Shown in pieces: positions 1-5,662 of a stretch of 6,904 bases of DNA. Made by a program: the position numbers and the translations under genes. The stretch's first letter is position 1; each line of letters begins with the position of its first letter. The notes under the pieces were generated by a model, which saw only the letters and a program-made list of their open reading frames with translations, had not been told where the DNA came from and did not search any database. The DNA comes from Cyclobacteriaceae bacterium (lineage in GTDB: Bacteria; Bacteroidota; Bacteroidia; Cytophagales; Cyclobacteriaceae), in assembly GCA_028289505.1 (NCBI GenBank), contig JANQPK010000324.1:1-6904 (forward strand), read 5' to 3'.

Positions 1-148
1 TGTGCCCAGATCCGAAAACATGGACCATACGCCCTTTAAGAATGGATTCTGCAAACCATGAAGCCGCTGTTTGGATGGCTGTCTGCTGAGCAGCTACGCT
101 GTCCACTAGTTCCCGACATGTTTCTATATAATCGTTGGTTGCTGTCAT
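1..148 (-). CDS. SIS-domain sugar-phosphate isomerase/binding protein, N-terminal part (cut by window edge)
   Basis: Only the first 49 residues are inside the window; the gene runs off the left edge. The start is the ATG at 148-146; the ATG five bases upstream is followed by a stop after one codon. The visible sequence is an N-terminal helix pair (MTATNDYIETCRELV...) followed by the strand and loop MVHVFGSGH at residues 41-49. A long N-terminal helical hairpin before a VHVFGSGHS-type loop is typical of the SIS proteins annotated as sugar isomerase domain-containing (the UPF0309/PRK02947 type), which bind phosphosugars in the cytoplasm. It begins 17 nt after the stop of the ROK kinase, so it is almost certainly the fourth gene of the same operon and may act on the phosphorylated sugar the kinase makes. 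The specific reaction (isomerase, deaminase or binding only) cannot be told from this fragment. Confidence 0.75.
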   Translation of the reverse strand, partial: MTATNDYIETCRELVDSVAAQQTAIQTAASWFAESILKGRMVHVFGSGH

Positions 149-165
149 TTCATTAAAAGTTTTTA

Positions 166-1059
166 TCAACTTATTACATTTCTGGATTGAGCGAATAAAG
201 CAGCGCCCATAGCTCCGGCAAATTCCTCAAATTCGGCAAGTTTGATAGGGGTAGCATGGCCGTCGATTCGCCATTCGTATAATTCTAGAAACACCTCCAA
301 TGGATCCAGGAGCTTCTCTCGAGCGGTGGCAATTCCTCCTGCTAATACTACCAAGTCCGGACTGATGGTATTGCATAGAGACACAATTCCGAGTGCCAGA
401 CTGCGCATCATTCTGAGCCAGGTATAGGTTGCCCAGGTATCACCGTTTTCATAAGCCATAACCAGGTCCTTAGTTTTTTTAAATTTCCCCAGAGATCTTT
501 TCAGCAGTGTGCTCTCTCCAATGGCATCTTCCAGGCTGCCGCTGATACCGGTGATGTCCTGCTGGTCATTATGGCAATCGATGGTGATATGACCCAAGTG
601 GCCAGCTCGTTGGAGGTACCCCTGTATCAGCTTGCCATCGATCAACAGACCACCGCCTACACCGGTACCCAGGGTTAGCATTACCACATTTTGATAGCTT
701 TTAGCTACACCCCATCGAGATTCAGCCATTAAAGCTGCGTGGGCATCATTGAGCACATATACCTGGTGATCGAGGTAACTTGACCAGTCAAACCCCTCAA
801 GACCATTTAACCTTCCGGGCATGCAGGTAATGCTTTTATTCAGGCTGTCGGCAATGCCCGGAGCTGAGAGGCCCACACCTTTTATAGCATCATCGCTTTT
901 GCCTGCCAACTCCCAGTATATTTCAGCTACCGACGATTGCCATTGTCCCTGCTCATTCCGAGTGTCCCTGGTGGTCTTTAATAAAACCTGTTCTCGATTA
1001 GCAAGCACCCCTTTTACGTAAGTGCCACCAATGTCGATTCCAATGTAATGTTCAGTCAT
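166..1059 (-). CDS. ROK-family sugar kinase
   Basis: Cytoplasmic ATP-dependent hexose kinase of the ROK family, 297 aa, the usual length. Visible motifs are the phosphate-1 loop IGIDIGGTYVKG (residues 6-17), a GLSAPGIAD strand-turn (63-71), the probable catalytic aspartate D105 in LNDAHAAL, the phosphate-2 loop LTLGTGVGGG (128-137), a GHLGHITI segment (153-160), and the adenosine motif VVLAGGI (237-243) with AGAMGAA near the C-terminus. The family's zinc motif CxCGxxGCxE is not conserved: the equivalent stretch reads TGISGSLEDAIG (170-181), keeping only the Glu. The frame is open for 13 more codons upstream (to 1098), but the ATG at 1059 puts the glycine loop at the normal distance from the start and overlaps the SDR stop by 8 nt, as expected for translational coupling. 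Substrate is unknown; glucose, N-acetylmannosamine, N-acetylglucosamine and allose kinases all occur in this family. Confidence 0.9.
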   Translation of the reverse strand: MTEHYIGIDIGGTYVKGVLANREQVLLKTTRDTRNEQGQWQSSVAEIYWELAGKSDDAIKGVGLSAPGIADSLNKSITCMPGRLNGLEGFDWSSYLDHQVYVLNDAHAALMAESRWGVAKSYQNVVMLTLGTGVGGGLLIDGKLIQGYLQRAGHLGHITIDCHNDQQDITGISGSLEDAIGESTLLKRSLGKFKKTKDLVMAYENGDTWATYTWLRMMRSLALGIVSLCNTISPDLVVLAGGIATAREKLLDPLEVFLELYEWRIDGHATPIKLAEFEEFAGAMGAALFAQSRNVIS

Positions 1060-1843
1060 TATTGACGATTTGACCTTCGCTAATAGTCCAGCCACCATCT
1101 ACAGCAAGCACTTGTCCGGTTATAAAATTAGCCTCATCAGATAAAAGCAAACAGCAGGCCCCATCTAGATCATCAGCCTGTCCAATTCGACCTCCATCCA
1201 GAGGTTGCTTGGTTTTAATGAAACCAAGGATTTGATCATTTTGTGCTGCTCTTTGGGCCATAGGCGTTTCCACCAGTGCAGGGGCAATAACATTGACTCT
1301 GATGTTTTCCGATGCATAATAGGCTGCCACAGACTTACTAAAACCTATGATGCCTGACTTTGTGGCCGCATAGGTGTGAGTGGCGAAGTGCTTTACCGAA
1401 GGTGAAAAGCCCAATACTGATCCCATGTTGAGGATGACACCTCCAGACCCCAATTCCAGGAAGGTCCGAATGGCCGCCCGGTTGGACAGCATCACACAGG
1501 TCAGGTTAAGTTCCAGAGTAGCTTGCCAACCTTCCAAGGTAATTTCATGTAAAGGGCCATCACCCATACTCCTGCCACTGCCACCTGCGACGTGATAAAG
1601 CCCGTGAAACGTGCCCCATTTATGGATGCAGGCTTCGATGGCTTCCTCTGCGGATCCTTCTTGCGTGGCATCACTACTGATGGCAATACCGTTTTCTCCC
1701 AATTCCCGTTGCGCATTTTGACAGGACTCAACTTTTCTTCCAGTGACTACCACTCTTGCTCCCTTAGAGATGAATGATAGCGCTGCAGAAAGACCAAGTC
1801 CGGTGGTTCCACCAATCACTACAATATTTTTCCCTTTCAGCAT
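1052..1843 (-). CDS. Short-chain dehydrogenase/reductase (classical SDR)
   Basis: A 263-aa classical SDR, normal length for the family, expected to be a cytoplasmic NAD(P)-dependent oxidoreductase. Seen: the N-terminal nucleotide-binding loop VVIGGTTGLGL (8-18), a second strand VVVTGRK (31-37) whose Arg favours NADP(H) by analogy with other SDRs, HVAGG (84-88) in place of the usual NNAG, the structural Asn N113 in ELNLT, the catalytic Ser S142 in NMGSVLG, the YxxxK pair Y158/K162 in TYAATKSG, the APALVETPM segment (187-195) in the place of the PG motif, and the C-terminal ITGQVLAVDGGW (241-252). All catalytic residues are present, so the enzyme should be active. Its ATG overlaps the stop of the Gfo/Idh gene as TAATG and its own stop lies inside the start of the kinase gene, which indicates coupled translation. 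Substrate cannot be assigned; a sugar or polyol is inferred from the neighbours. Confidence 0.9.
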   Translation of the reverse strand: MLKGKNIVVIGGTTGLGLSAALSFISKGARVVVTGRKVESCQNAQRELGENGIAISSDATQEGSAEEAIEACIHKWGTFHGLYHVAGGSGRSMGDGPLHEITLEGWQATLELNLTCVMLSNRAAIRTFLELGSGGVILNMGSVLGFSPSVKHFATHTYAATKSGIIGFSKSVAAYYASENIRVNVIAPALVETPMAQRAAQNDQILGFIKTKQPLDGGRIGQADDLDGACCLLLSDEANFITGQVLAVDGGWTISEGQIVNND

Positions 1844-3039
1844 TAGACGATCTTTTCCGAAAGAGAACCAGTTGACTTATGCTTTAAGATTACTTTTTTC
1901 CTACCGTCCGGCAATATTTCTTCCTTAATTAAAAAGTGTTGCTGGTCGTAGTCAATGGTATCTACTTTGTCGGATAATCCGGTCTTGCCCCTCCAGTCAG
2001 CAATTTCTATGGGTTCCCATTGCTTGGATTCTGCGGAGCGATAGCAAGCGTCCATGATGGCGCTTACCACGTAACCGTCGTAGAAGTTTTCCATGGGTTG
2101 AGCACCATTTTCTAATGATTTAAACATGTCAGTAAACATGTCGGTGTAGCCCAATTCATGTACTTCATCACCAACTGGGAAAAGCCACCCTTTTTCACTT
2201 TCAGCCTTTTCTGCCACATAACCTTCCATACCGGCATCAGTAAACATCTCAAATCCAGTTCTCAAAAAGTGATCGGTGCGGATATTCCCCTCGGTGCCTG
2301 CCACTTCATCCCTAAGGTCCATGCCACCTCTATAGGTCCAACTGACTTCAAACTGACTTACCGCCCCATTTTCGTATTTGATTAAGCCAATGGCATTATC
2401 TTCTGCATCGATCGGTTTGACCTGAGTTGCTGCCCAGCACATGGCTTCTACTGGTCTAACGTCTTTTCCTATGTAGTTGCGACCGATTTCAATACAGTGA
2501 CAACCCAGGTCAACAATAGCTCCCCCACCGGACATTTTAAAATCCCAGAACCAATCACTGTGAGGGCCTGGATGAGCCTCTCTGGACCTGGTCCAAAGTA
2601 CTTTACCTAAAGCACCGGCCTGCACTGATTTCAAGGCTTTCATAGTTTTCGGGGTATAAGCTAAGTCTTCTAGATACCCATGAAATACGCCTGCCTTTTC
2701 TACCATGTCAAGCATTTCTTTGGCTTCTTTGGCAGTTCGGGCTAACGGTTTGGTGCAGAGGATGCCTTTCCCTGACTCAGCAGCCAGCATCACTGCTTGG
2801 TGGTGCATATGATTGGGAAGCCCAATCACTACTATTTCGGTATCAGGGTCCTGGATGGCACTTGCCATGTCGGTATAGGTTTGAGGAATATCCCACTCCC
2901 TGGCAAAGGTTTGGGCTCGCTCATTAGTACGTGAATAGATGGCATGGACACGATCACGGCTCCTCTGACCGTGTAGGCACATGGTATAAAAGGTGCCGAT
3001 CAAGCCAGTGCCCAGCATGGTGATTTTCTGTGATTTCAT
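1843..3039 (-). CDS. Gfo/Idh/MocA-family oxidoreductase
   Basis: A 398-aa NAD(P)-dependent sugar dehydrogenase of the Gfo/Idh/MocA family, first gene of the operon. The N-terminal Rossmann fold shows ITMLGTGLIG (6-15) and a second strand ending AIYSRTNER (33-41), where the Arg suggests NADP(H). VVIGLPNHMHH (70-80) and LCTKPLA (94-100) carry the family's conserved KP pair (K97, P98), usually written EKP. The C-terminal alpha/beta domain has GGGAIVDLGCHCIEIGR (171-187), the conserved DxGxH segment with D177 and H181, the latter being the usual catalytic histidine. There is no signal peptide (MKSQKITML runs straight into the fold), so it is cytoplasmic, unlike the Tat-exported Gfo enzymes. The family includes inositol, glucose and glycoside 3-dehydrogenases and an anhydro-sialic acid oxidoreductase; the substrate here is not determinable. 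The gene is transcribed away from the AraC regulator. Confidence 0.92.
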   Translation of the reverse strand: MKSQKITMLGTGLIGTFYTMCLHGQRSRDRVHAIYSRTNERAQTFAREWDIPQTYTDMASAIQDPDTEIVVIGLPNHMHHQAVMLAAESGKGILCTKPLARTAKEAKEMLDMVEKAGVFHGYLEDLAYTPKTMKALKSVQAGALGKVLWTRSREAHPGPHSDWFWDFKMSGGGAIVDLGCHCIEIGRNYIGKDVRPVEAMCWAATQVKPIDAEDNAIGLIKYENGAVSQFEVSWTYRGGMDLRDEVAGTEGNIRTDHFLRTGFEMFTDAGMEGYVAEKAESEKGWLFPVGDEVHELGYTDMFTDMFKSLENGAQPMENFYDGYVVSAIMDACYRSAESKQWEPIEIADWRGKTGLSDKVDTIDYDQQHFLIKEEILPDGRKKVILKHKSTGSLSEKIV

Positions 3040-3156
3040 GTATGACTTTTGGAAATGGTTTGTTGATTTAATTTCAAATATCTACAATACCTAAAATCTG
3101 ATTTGATACTTTTTTACCTTATTTTTAATAAATATTCACATCTTTACTCAGCTACC
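3040..3156. promoter_or_regulatory. Divergent promoter/operator region between oxidoreductase operon and AraC regulator
   Basis: This 117-bp AT-rich gap must hold the start signals for both the leftward operon and the rightward AraC gene. It contains an imperfect direct repeat TGATTTAAT (3064-3072) and TGATTTGAT (3099-3107), 35 bp apart, and a short palindrome ATTTCAAAT (3071-3079). AraC proteins usually bind direct repeats, so these are candidate half-sites, but the match is short and could be chance in AT-rich DNA. No convincing TTG-N19-TAnnTTTG promoter was found on either strand; the nearest matches have one mismatch in the -7 box and wrong spacing. Confidence 0.4.
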
Positions 3157-4029
3157 ATGAAGCCCATACTCGAAAAACTTACTACCCAGGAACCCAGGTA
3201 TTCCTTTGTATTGCAAAAGGACGAGTTTGACTATTATCCTACCCCATGGCACTATCATCCAGAGTATGAATTGGTACTAGTGGTGAAGAGTACTGGACAG
3301 AGAATAGTAGGGGATTCTATGGAAGATTTTGAAGATGGTGACTTGGTGTTTATGGGTCCCAATCTTCCCCATGTTTTCAATAACGGCCCCGAGTACTACC
3401 GGGGGGACCCCAGTCTGAGAGCAGAGGCCATAGTAATACATTTCAATGATGGGTTTGCAGGAACAGGTTTCTTTGAGCTTCCAGAAATGGCTTCAGTAAA
3501 AAAACTGCTGACCAATTCTAGATGGGGCCTTAAGGTATTAGGCAGGACCAGGGATAAAATTGCCCGGGGGATGGAAGAAATGCTATCACAGACCCCTTCT
3601 GAAAGGTTGCTACACTTGCTGGGGTTGCTGGAAGCATTATCAATCTCAGAGGAGTATCGTATGCTGGCCAGCCTAGGATATGTTCAGGCGGAAATGCAAG
3701 AAGACGCTAACCGGCTAAACAAGGTTTACCACCACATTATGTCTGGCTTTAGGATGCCTATAACTTTGGCAGAAGTTGCCCAGGTAGCCAACCTTACCCC
3801 GCAGTCTTTTTGTCGATTTTTTAAGTCACGCACCCGTAAGACTTTCTCACAATTTCTGAATGAAGTAAGAATTGGTTATGCCTGCAAACTTATGGCTGAA
3901 GAGCATTTGAACATATCCGATATTTGTTACCAGAGTGGCTACAATAATCTGTCGAATTTCAATCGGCAATTCAAAAGGATTGTTAATAAGTCTCCAATGG
4001 TTTATCGCAAGGAGTATATGCTTAAATAA
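3157..4029 (+). CDS. AraC-family transcriptional regulator with cupin sensor domain
   Basis: A 290-aa regulator with an N-terminal sugar-sensing cupin and a C-terminal double helix-turn-helix. The cupin shows WHYHPEYELVLV (31-42), the GDLVFMGPNLPH segment (61-72) with His72, and a strand AIVIHF (91-96). The DNA-binding part spans about 190-290: first HTH ITLAEVAQVANLTPQSFCRFFK (202-223) and second HTH ISDICYQSGYNNLSNFNRQFKR (253-274), followed by the family's typical end KSPMVYRKEY. The frame is open for 18 more codons upstream (to 3103), but that extension is hydrophobic and AT-rich and sits in the promoter region, so the ATG at 3157 is preferred. The gene is divergent from the oxidoreductase/SDR/kinase/isomerase operon and is the likely regulator of it, responding to a sugar ligand. 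That link is inferred from position only. Confidence 0.9.
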   Translation: MKPILEKLTTQEPRYSFVLQKDEFDYYPTPWHYHPEYELVLVVKSTGQRIVGDSMEDFEDGDLVFMGPNLPHVFNNGPEYYRGDPSLRAEAIVIHFNDGFAGTGFFELPEMASVKKLLTNSRWGLKVLGRTRDKIARGMEEMLSQTPSERLLHLLGLLEALSISEEYRMLASLGYVQAEMQEDANRLNKVYHHIMSGFRMPITLAEVAQVANLTPQSFCRFFKSRTRKTFSQFLNEVRIGYACKLMAEEHLNISDICYQSGYNNLSNFNRQFKRIVNKSPMVYRKEYMLK

Positions 4030-4051
4030 GGAATAAGGAATAAGGAATAAG
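4024..4051. repeat. 7-bp tandem repeat array (GAATAAG), upstream of SdpI-family gene
   Basis: Three perfect GAATAAG units (4031-4037, 4038-4044, 4045-4051) follow one imperfect unit AAATAAG (4024-4030). The array covers the stop codon of the AraC gene and ends two bases before the ATG of the next gene. Each junction creates AAGGAA, so the array also supplies several Shine-Dalgarno-like AGGA sites, the last one 7 nt before the start codon. Change in copy number would alter the spacing between the two genes without touching either reading frame, apart from the AraC terminus. Confidence 0.85.
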
Positions 4052-4053
4052 AA

Positions 4054-4380
4054 ATGTATGAGTATTGGTTGAGTTATTTACTATTTGGTTCGGTTACCAT
4101 CATTGCCGGCTTAGCATTGCGTTTTCTGCCTCCCAAGAAAAGAAATGCCATCTATGGATATAGATCCCGGCGGTCGTTTCATAGTCAGGAGAGTTGGGAT
4201 TTCGCGCAGCGATACTCTGGTGTTCTAGCCATCAAATTGGGTGTAATTTCTTTGGCCATCGGTGTGACATGTTGTTTGTTAAGTACATCAGTATTAGTTC
4301 CACTGGTCATAGGAACTTTATTGCTGATTGCGGTAATTCCGATCACAGAGGAAAGACTGCGCAAAAAAAGATACGGCTAA
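4054..4380 (+). CDS. SdpI-family small membrane protein
   Basis: A 108-aa membrane protein resembling the SdpI/YhfL family. The sequence shows three hydrophobic segments: about 5-25 (WLSYLLFGSVTIIAGLALRF), 56-76 (SGVLAIKLGVISLAIGVTCC) and 79-97 (STSVLVPLVIGTLLLIAVI). Between the first and second is the family's signature NAIYGYRSRRSFHSQESWDFA (31-51), matching the NxxYGYRTxxSxxxxxxWxxA pattern. In Bacillus subtilis the larger SdpI gives immunity to the SdpC toxin and acts as a signal receptor; short homologues like this one are widespread and mostly uncharacterised, so immunity is not claimed. No toxin gene is visible nearby. It starts 24 nt after the AraC stop and could be co-transcribed with it. 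It ends with a basic tail EERLRKKRYG that should face the cytoplasm. Confidence 0.82.
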   Translation: MYEYWLSYLLFGSVTIIAGLALRFLPPKKRNAIYGYRSRRSFHSQESWDFAQRYSGVLAIKLGVISLAIGVTCCLLSTSVLVPLVIGTLLLIAVIPITEERLRKKRYG

Positions 4381-4391
4381 ACCCAACCTGT

Positions 4392-4419
4392 CGTAATTCG
4401 TAATTCGTAATCTCTAATT
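4392..4419. repeat. 7-bp tandem repeat array (CGTAATT), between convergent genes
   Basis: Four 7-bp units: CGTAATT (4392-4398), CGTAATT (4399-4405), CGTAATC (4406-4412) and TCTAATT (4413-4419). The array fills most of the 33-bp gap between the SdpI-family gene and the convergent gene on the minus strand and runs into that gene's last codons, including its TAG stop at 4416-4414. Read on the minus strand the unit is AATTACG, which shares 5 of 7 bases with the rotated unit (AATAAGG) of the array on the other side of the SdpI gene. Possibly a diverged relative, possibly coincidence. Confidence 0.8.
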
Positions 4420-5031
4420 CACCAAGGTGTTAGCTATTTCCTCTGGTGATAACCACTCTTCAAAAATACCGGAAGACGTTTCAAACTGACGATTTACCAT
4501 ACGATTAAACTCCTCATCGTCCAGCACATCTGGATTGATCAGATATCCTCTGTCTGTTGATTGGATAACGAATCCATAATAATCTCGTAAGAATTTTCTT
4601 GGAATCAGATAGGTAGTTTTCACCTGATCTTCGAGATCTGCCAGTGGATAATCAAAGGAGAATACATCTGTATTGCCGTTGCTGTAGTGAATTATAACGA
4701 ATGGAGCGGACCTGGAAATTTCCAAAAAGTCCACCTGGTCCAGGTTGTTAAAAACCAAGGGAAAGGCATCGAAGAATAGCTCACCGTTTTCTTCATTGTT
4801 GAGATTGATAAACTGCTCAACCGAATACTTTACCTGCTTGCGCCTTGGATCTGAGGCCAGTACATAAAGGAACATCAAGGCACATTGCAGATTGATTTGT
4901 TCTGATGAACCTTTTTTGCCACTAGGAAATAAACCGAGTTCACGCAGGTCCCTGGCCCTTTCAAAAGGTTTTGATTTAGTGCCAAAAACCGGCTCTAGTA
5001 ATCCTAAATCAATTAATTCACGTGGGGTCAT
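4414..5031 (-). CDS. Uncharacterised protein, possible N-terminal DNA-binding domain
   Basis: Not recognised as a named family. From the ATG at 5031 it is 205 aa, soluble, acidic, with no signal peptide or membrane segment. The N-terminal third is helical (MTPRELIDLGLLEP..., then FERARDLRELGLFPSGKKGS... and a following hydrophobic helix). The pattern ARDLRELGLFPSGKKG, a helix then a glycine- and lysine-rich turn, resembles winged-helix N-termini seen in some MerR-like and phage or plasmid regulators; this is a resemblance by eye only. The C-terminal part has alternating strands (APFVIIHYSNGNTDVFSFDYP) and ends acidic. The frame stays open to an ATG at 5100, with another in-frame ATG at 5046. 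Both longer versions would translate a perfect inverted repeat (5039-5076) into RYIFVYLNTNMYL, so the 5031 start, which leaves the repeat in the leader, is preferred but not proven. The product may bind that repeat and control its own gene; inference. Confidence 0.7.
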   Translation of the reverse strand: MTPRELIDLGLLEPVFGTKSKPFERARDLRELGLFPSGKKGSSEQINLQCALMFLYVLASDPRRKQVKYSVEQFINLNNEENGELFFDAFPLVFNNLDQVDFLEISRSAPFVIIHYSNGNTDVFSFDYPLADLEDQVKTTYLIPRKFLRDYYGFVIQSTDRGYLINPDVLDDEEFNRMVNRQFETSSGIFEEWLSPEEIANTLVN

Positions 5032-5038
5032 GGCATTA

Positions 5039-5076
5039 AGATACATATTTGTGTTTAAATACACAAATATGTATCT
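5039..5076. promoter_or_regulatory. Perfect 16-bp inverted repeat, candidate operator of the adjacent gene
   Basis: The left arm AGATACATATTTGTGT (5039-5054) and right arm ACACAAATATGTATCT (5061-5076) are exact reverse complements around a 6-nt gap TTAAAT, giving a 38-bp element. It begins 7 bp upstream of the preferred start (5031) of the minus-strand gene. There is no T-run on either side, so it is not a standard terminator. Its length and symmetry suit a dimeric or tetrameric DNA-binding protein, or an extruded hairpin in the leader mRNA covering the start. Because of the symmetry both strands encode nearly the same peptide here (RYIFVxxxTNMYL), which explains open frames in both directions. 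Confidence 0.75.
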
Positions 5077-5207
5077 AGCAAGAGCAATAGTTTGGAGCAT
5101 ACAGTTGATGAGTCAAGATCCAGTTTGGAGCGAGCAGCTATTATCTGTAGCATAGCTAATGGTCTAACAGATTGATCTGGGCTATGATCGACGGTCCCCG
5201 TGAACTT

Positions 5208-5269
5208 CCCGAAGATACTATAAAGACTCCCCGAAAAAATACTCAGGTCATTACTAAAGATACTCAGGT
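5208..5269. repeat. Clustered direct repeats (CCCGAA...TACT and ATACTCAGGT)
   Basis: ATACTCAGGT occurs exactly twice, at 5239-5248 and 5260-5269, 21 bp apart, which is two helical turns. Just upstream CCCGAA-2 nt-TACT (5208-5219) is followed by CCCGAA-4 nt-TACT (5230-5243), so the tetramer TACT occurs four times in about 50 bp. Same-face direct repeats at 21-bp spacing are what a tandem-binding regulator would use, but no protein can be named and the region has no known transcript. Confidence 0.5.
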
Positions 5270-5320
5270 GAGCTGCTGCTCCATGGATTCAGCCTAAGGC
5301 TAGACGCTACAAAGCTGACT

Positions 5321-5338
5321 GTTGCGGTTGCCGTTGCT
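5321..5338. repeat. Three tandem GTTGCN hexamers
   Basis: GTTGCG, GTTGCC and GTTGCT lie head to tail at 5321-5326, 5327-5332 and 5333-5338. This is a short micro-repeat in non-coding DNA about 37 bp before the tRNA-Gly promoter. No function is evident. Confidence 0.5.
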
Positions 5339-5374
5339 GGAAACTGAAGACTAGCTAATTTTAAACATTTGTTA

Positions 5375-5404
5375 TTGCAAATATCAAGGGCTTATTTAAC
5401 TTTG
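5375..5404 (+). promoter_or_regulatory. Bacteroidota-type promoter of tRNA-Gly
   Basis: TTG at 5375-5377 and TAACTTTG at 5397-5404 are separated by exactly 19 nt, a full match to the phylum's primary sigma factor consensus (TTG, about 19-21 nt, TAnnTTTG). Transcription would begin near 5411, leaving a leader of about 17 nt before the mature 5' end of tRNA-Gly at 5428. This is the best promoter match in the window. Confidence 0.8.
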
Positions 5405-5427
5405 TGATCCTTTAAACAAGGGGAAAA

Positions 5428-5500
<73 letters not shown>

Positions 5501-5504
5501 CTGG

Positions 5505-5562
5505 TATCCACCATGCCGCCACTAGCTGGAGCACACGGTTGGCGACGGTGGATATTTTTTTT
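5505..5562 (+). terminator. Probable intrinsic terminator after tRNA-Gly
   Basis: TATCCACC (5505-5512) pairs with GGTGGATA (5547-5554), which is directly followed by eight T residues (5555-5562). The stem can continue past a 2-nt bulge with GCCGCC (5515-5520) against GGCGAC (5541-5546), with one mismatch. The roughly 20-nt apical loop is larger than usual. It starts 5 nt after the tRNA and would end the tRNA-Gly transcript before tRNA-Leu. Confidence 0.75.
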
Positions 5563-5566
5563 AAGG

Positions 5567-5586
5567 CAACATCAAGAGAGATGTTG
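5567..5586. repeat. Short 7-bp hairpin CAACATC/GATGTTG
   Basis: CAACATC (5567-5573) and GATGTTG (5580-5586) are perfect reverse complements around a 6-nt loop AAGAGA. There is no T-run after it on the plus strand. It sits just past the T-tract of the tRNA-Gly terminator and may be a back-up processing or termination hairpin. Function is uncertain. Confidence 0.45.
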
Positions 5587-5613
5587 TAGTTTAGGTAATG
5601 AAAATTTCGAGTA

Positions 5614-5659
5614 GAGTTTGGAGTTGTGTGCTATTAAGTTCACACTCAAACGCCAACTC
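5614..5659. repeat. Imperfect inverted repeat with internal direct repeats
   Basis: GAGTTTGG (5614-5621) can pair with CCAACTC (5653-5659) with one bulged T, and GTGTG (5626-5630) with CACAC (5641-5645) around a 10-nt loop. The right side also carries the direct repeat ACTCAAAC at 5644-5651 and 5656-5663, 12 bp apart. It lies in the 110-bp gap before tRNA-Leu, next to the 20-bp palindrome. It could be part of a composite intergenic repeat element. Confidence 0.35.
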
Positions 5660-5662
5660 AAA

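Larger units (their letters stand above)
5101..5374. other. Non-coding stretch between the uncharacterised gene and the tRNA promoter
   Basis: No credible gene is seen here on either strand. The stretch is less AT-rich than the other gaps and contains two repeat clusters listed separately (5208-5269 and 5321-5338). It should also contain the promoter of the minus-strand gene starting at 5031, but no good TTG-N19-TAnnTTTG match was found. Confidence 0.6.

Noticed and set aside
3064..3133. Possible TTG/TAnnTTTG promoters in the divergent region, for example TTG at 3103-3105 with TATTTTTA after 14 nt, and GATATTTG on the minus strand
   Set aside because: Spacing is too short in the first and no TTG lies at the right distance in the second; each -7 box also has a mismatch.
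4054..4380. SdpI-like protein as immunity gene of a toxin pair
   Set aside because: No small exported toxin or sdpAB-like gene is next to it; short SdpI-family proteins are common outside such loci.
5039..5076. The inverted repeat as an intrinsic terminator
   Set aside because: The stem is AT-rich and neither side is followed by a T-run; it also lies at a gene start rather than at an end.
4892..5155. Open frame of 87 codons on the plus strand through the large inverted repeat
   Set aside because: It lies mostly antisense to the 4414-5031 gene; its RYIFV...TNMYL peptide mirrors the other strand only because the DNA is palindromic.
5521..5540. AGCTGGAGCAC after tRNA-Gly, similar to the tRNA's D-arm AGCTGGTAGAGCAC, as a relic of a duplicated tRNA
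   Set aside because: The similarity is about a dozen bases with a 3-nt gap and no other tRNA arm follows; it lies in the terminator loop and is probably chance.
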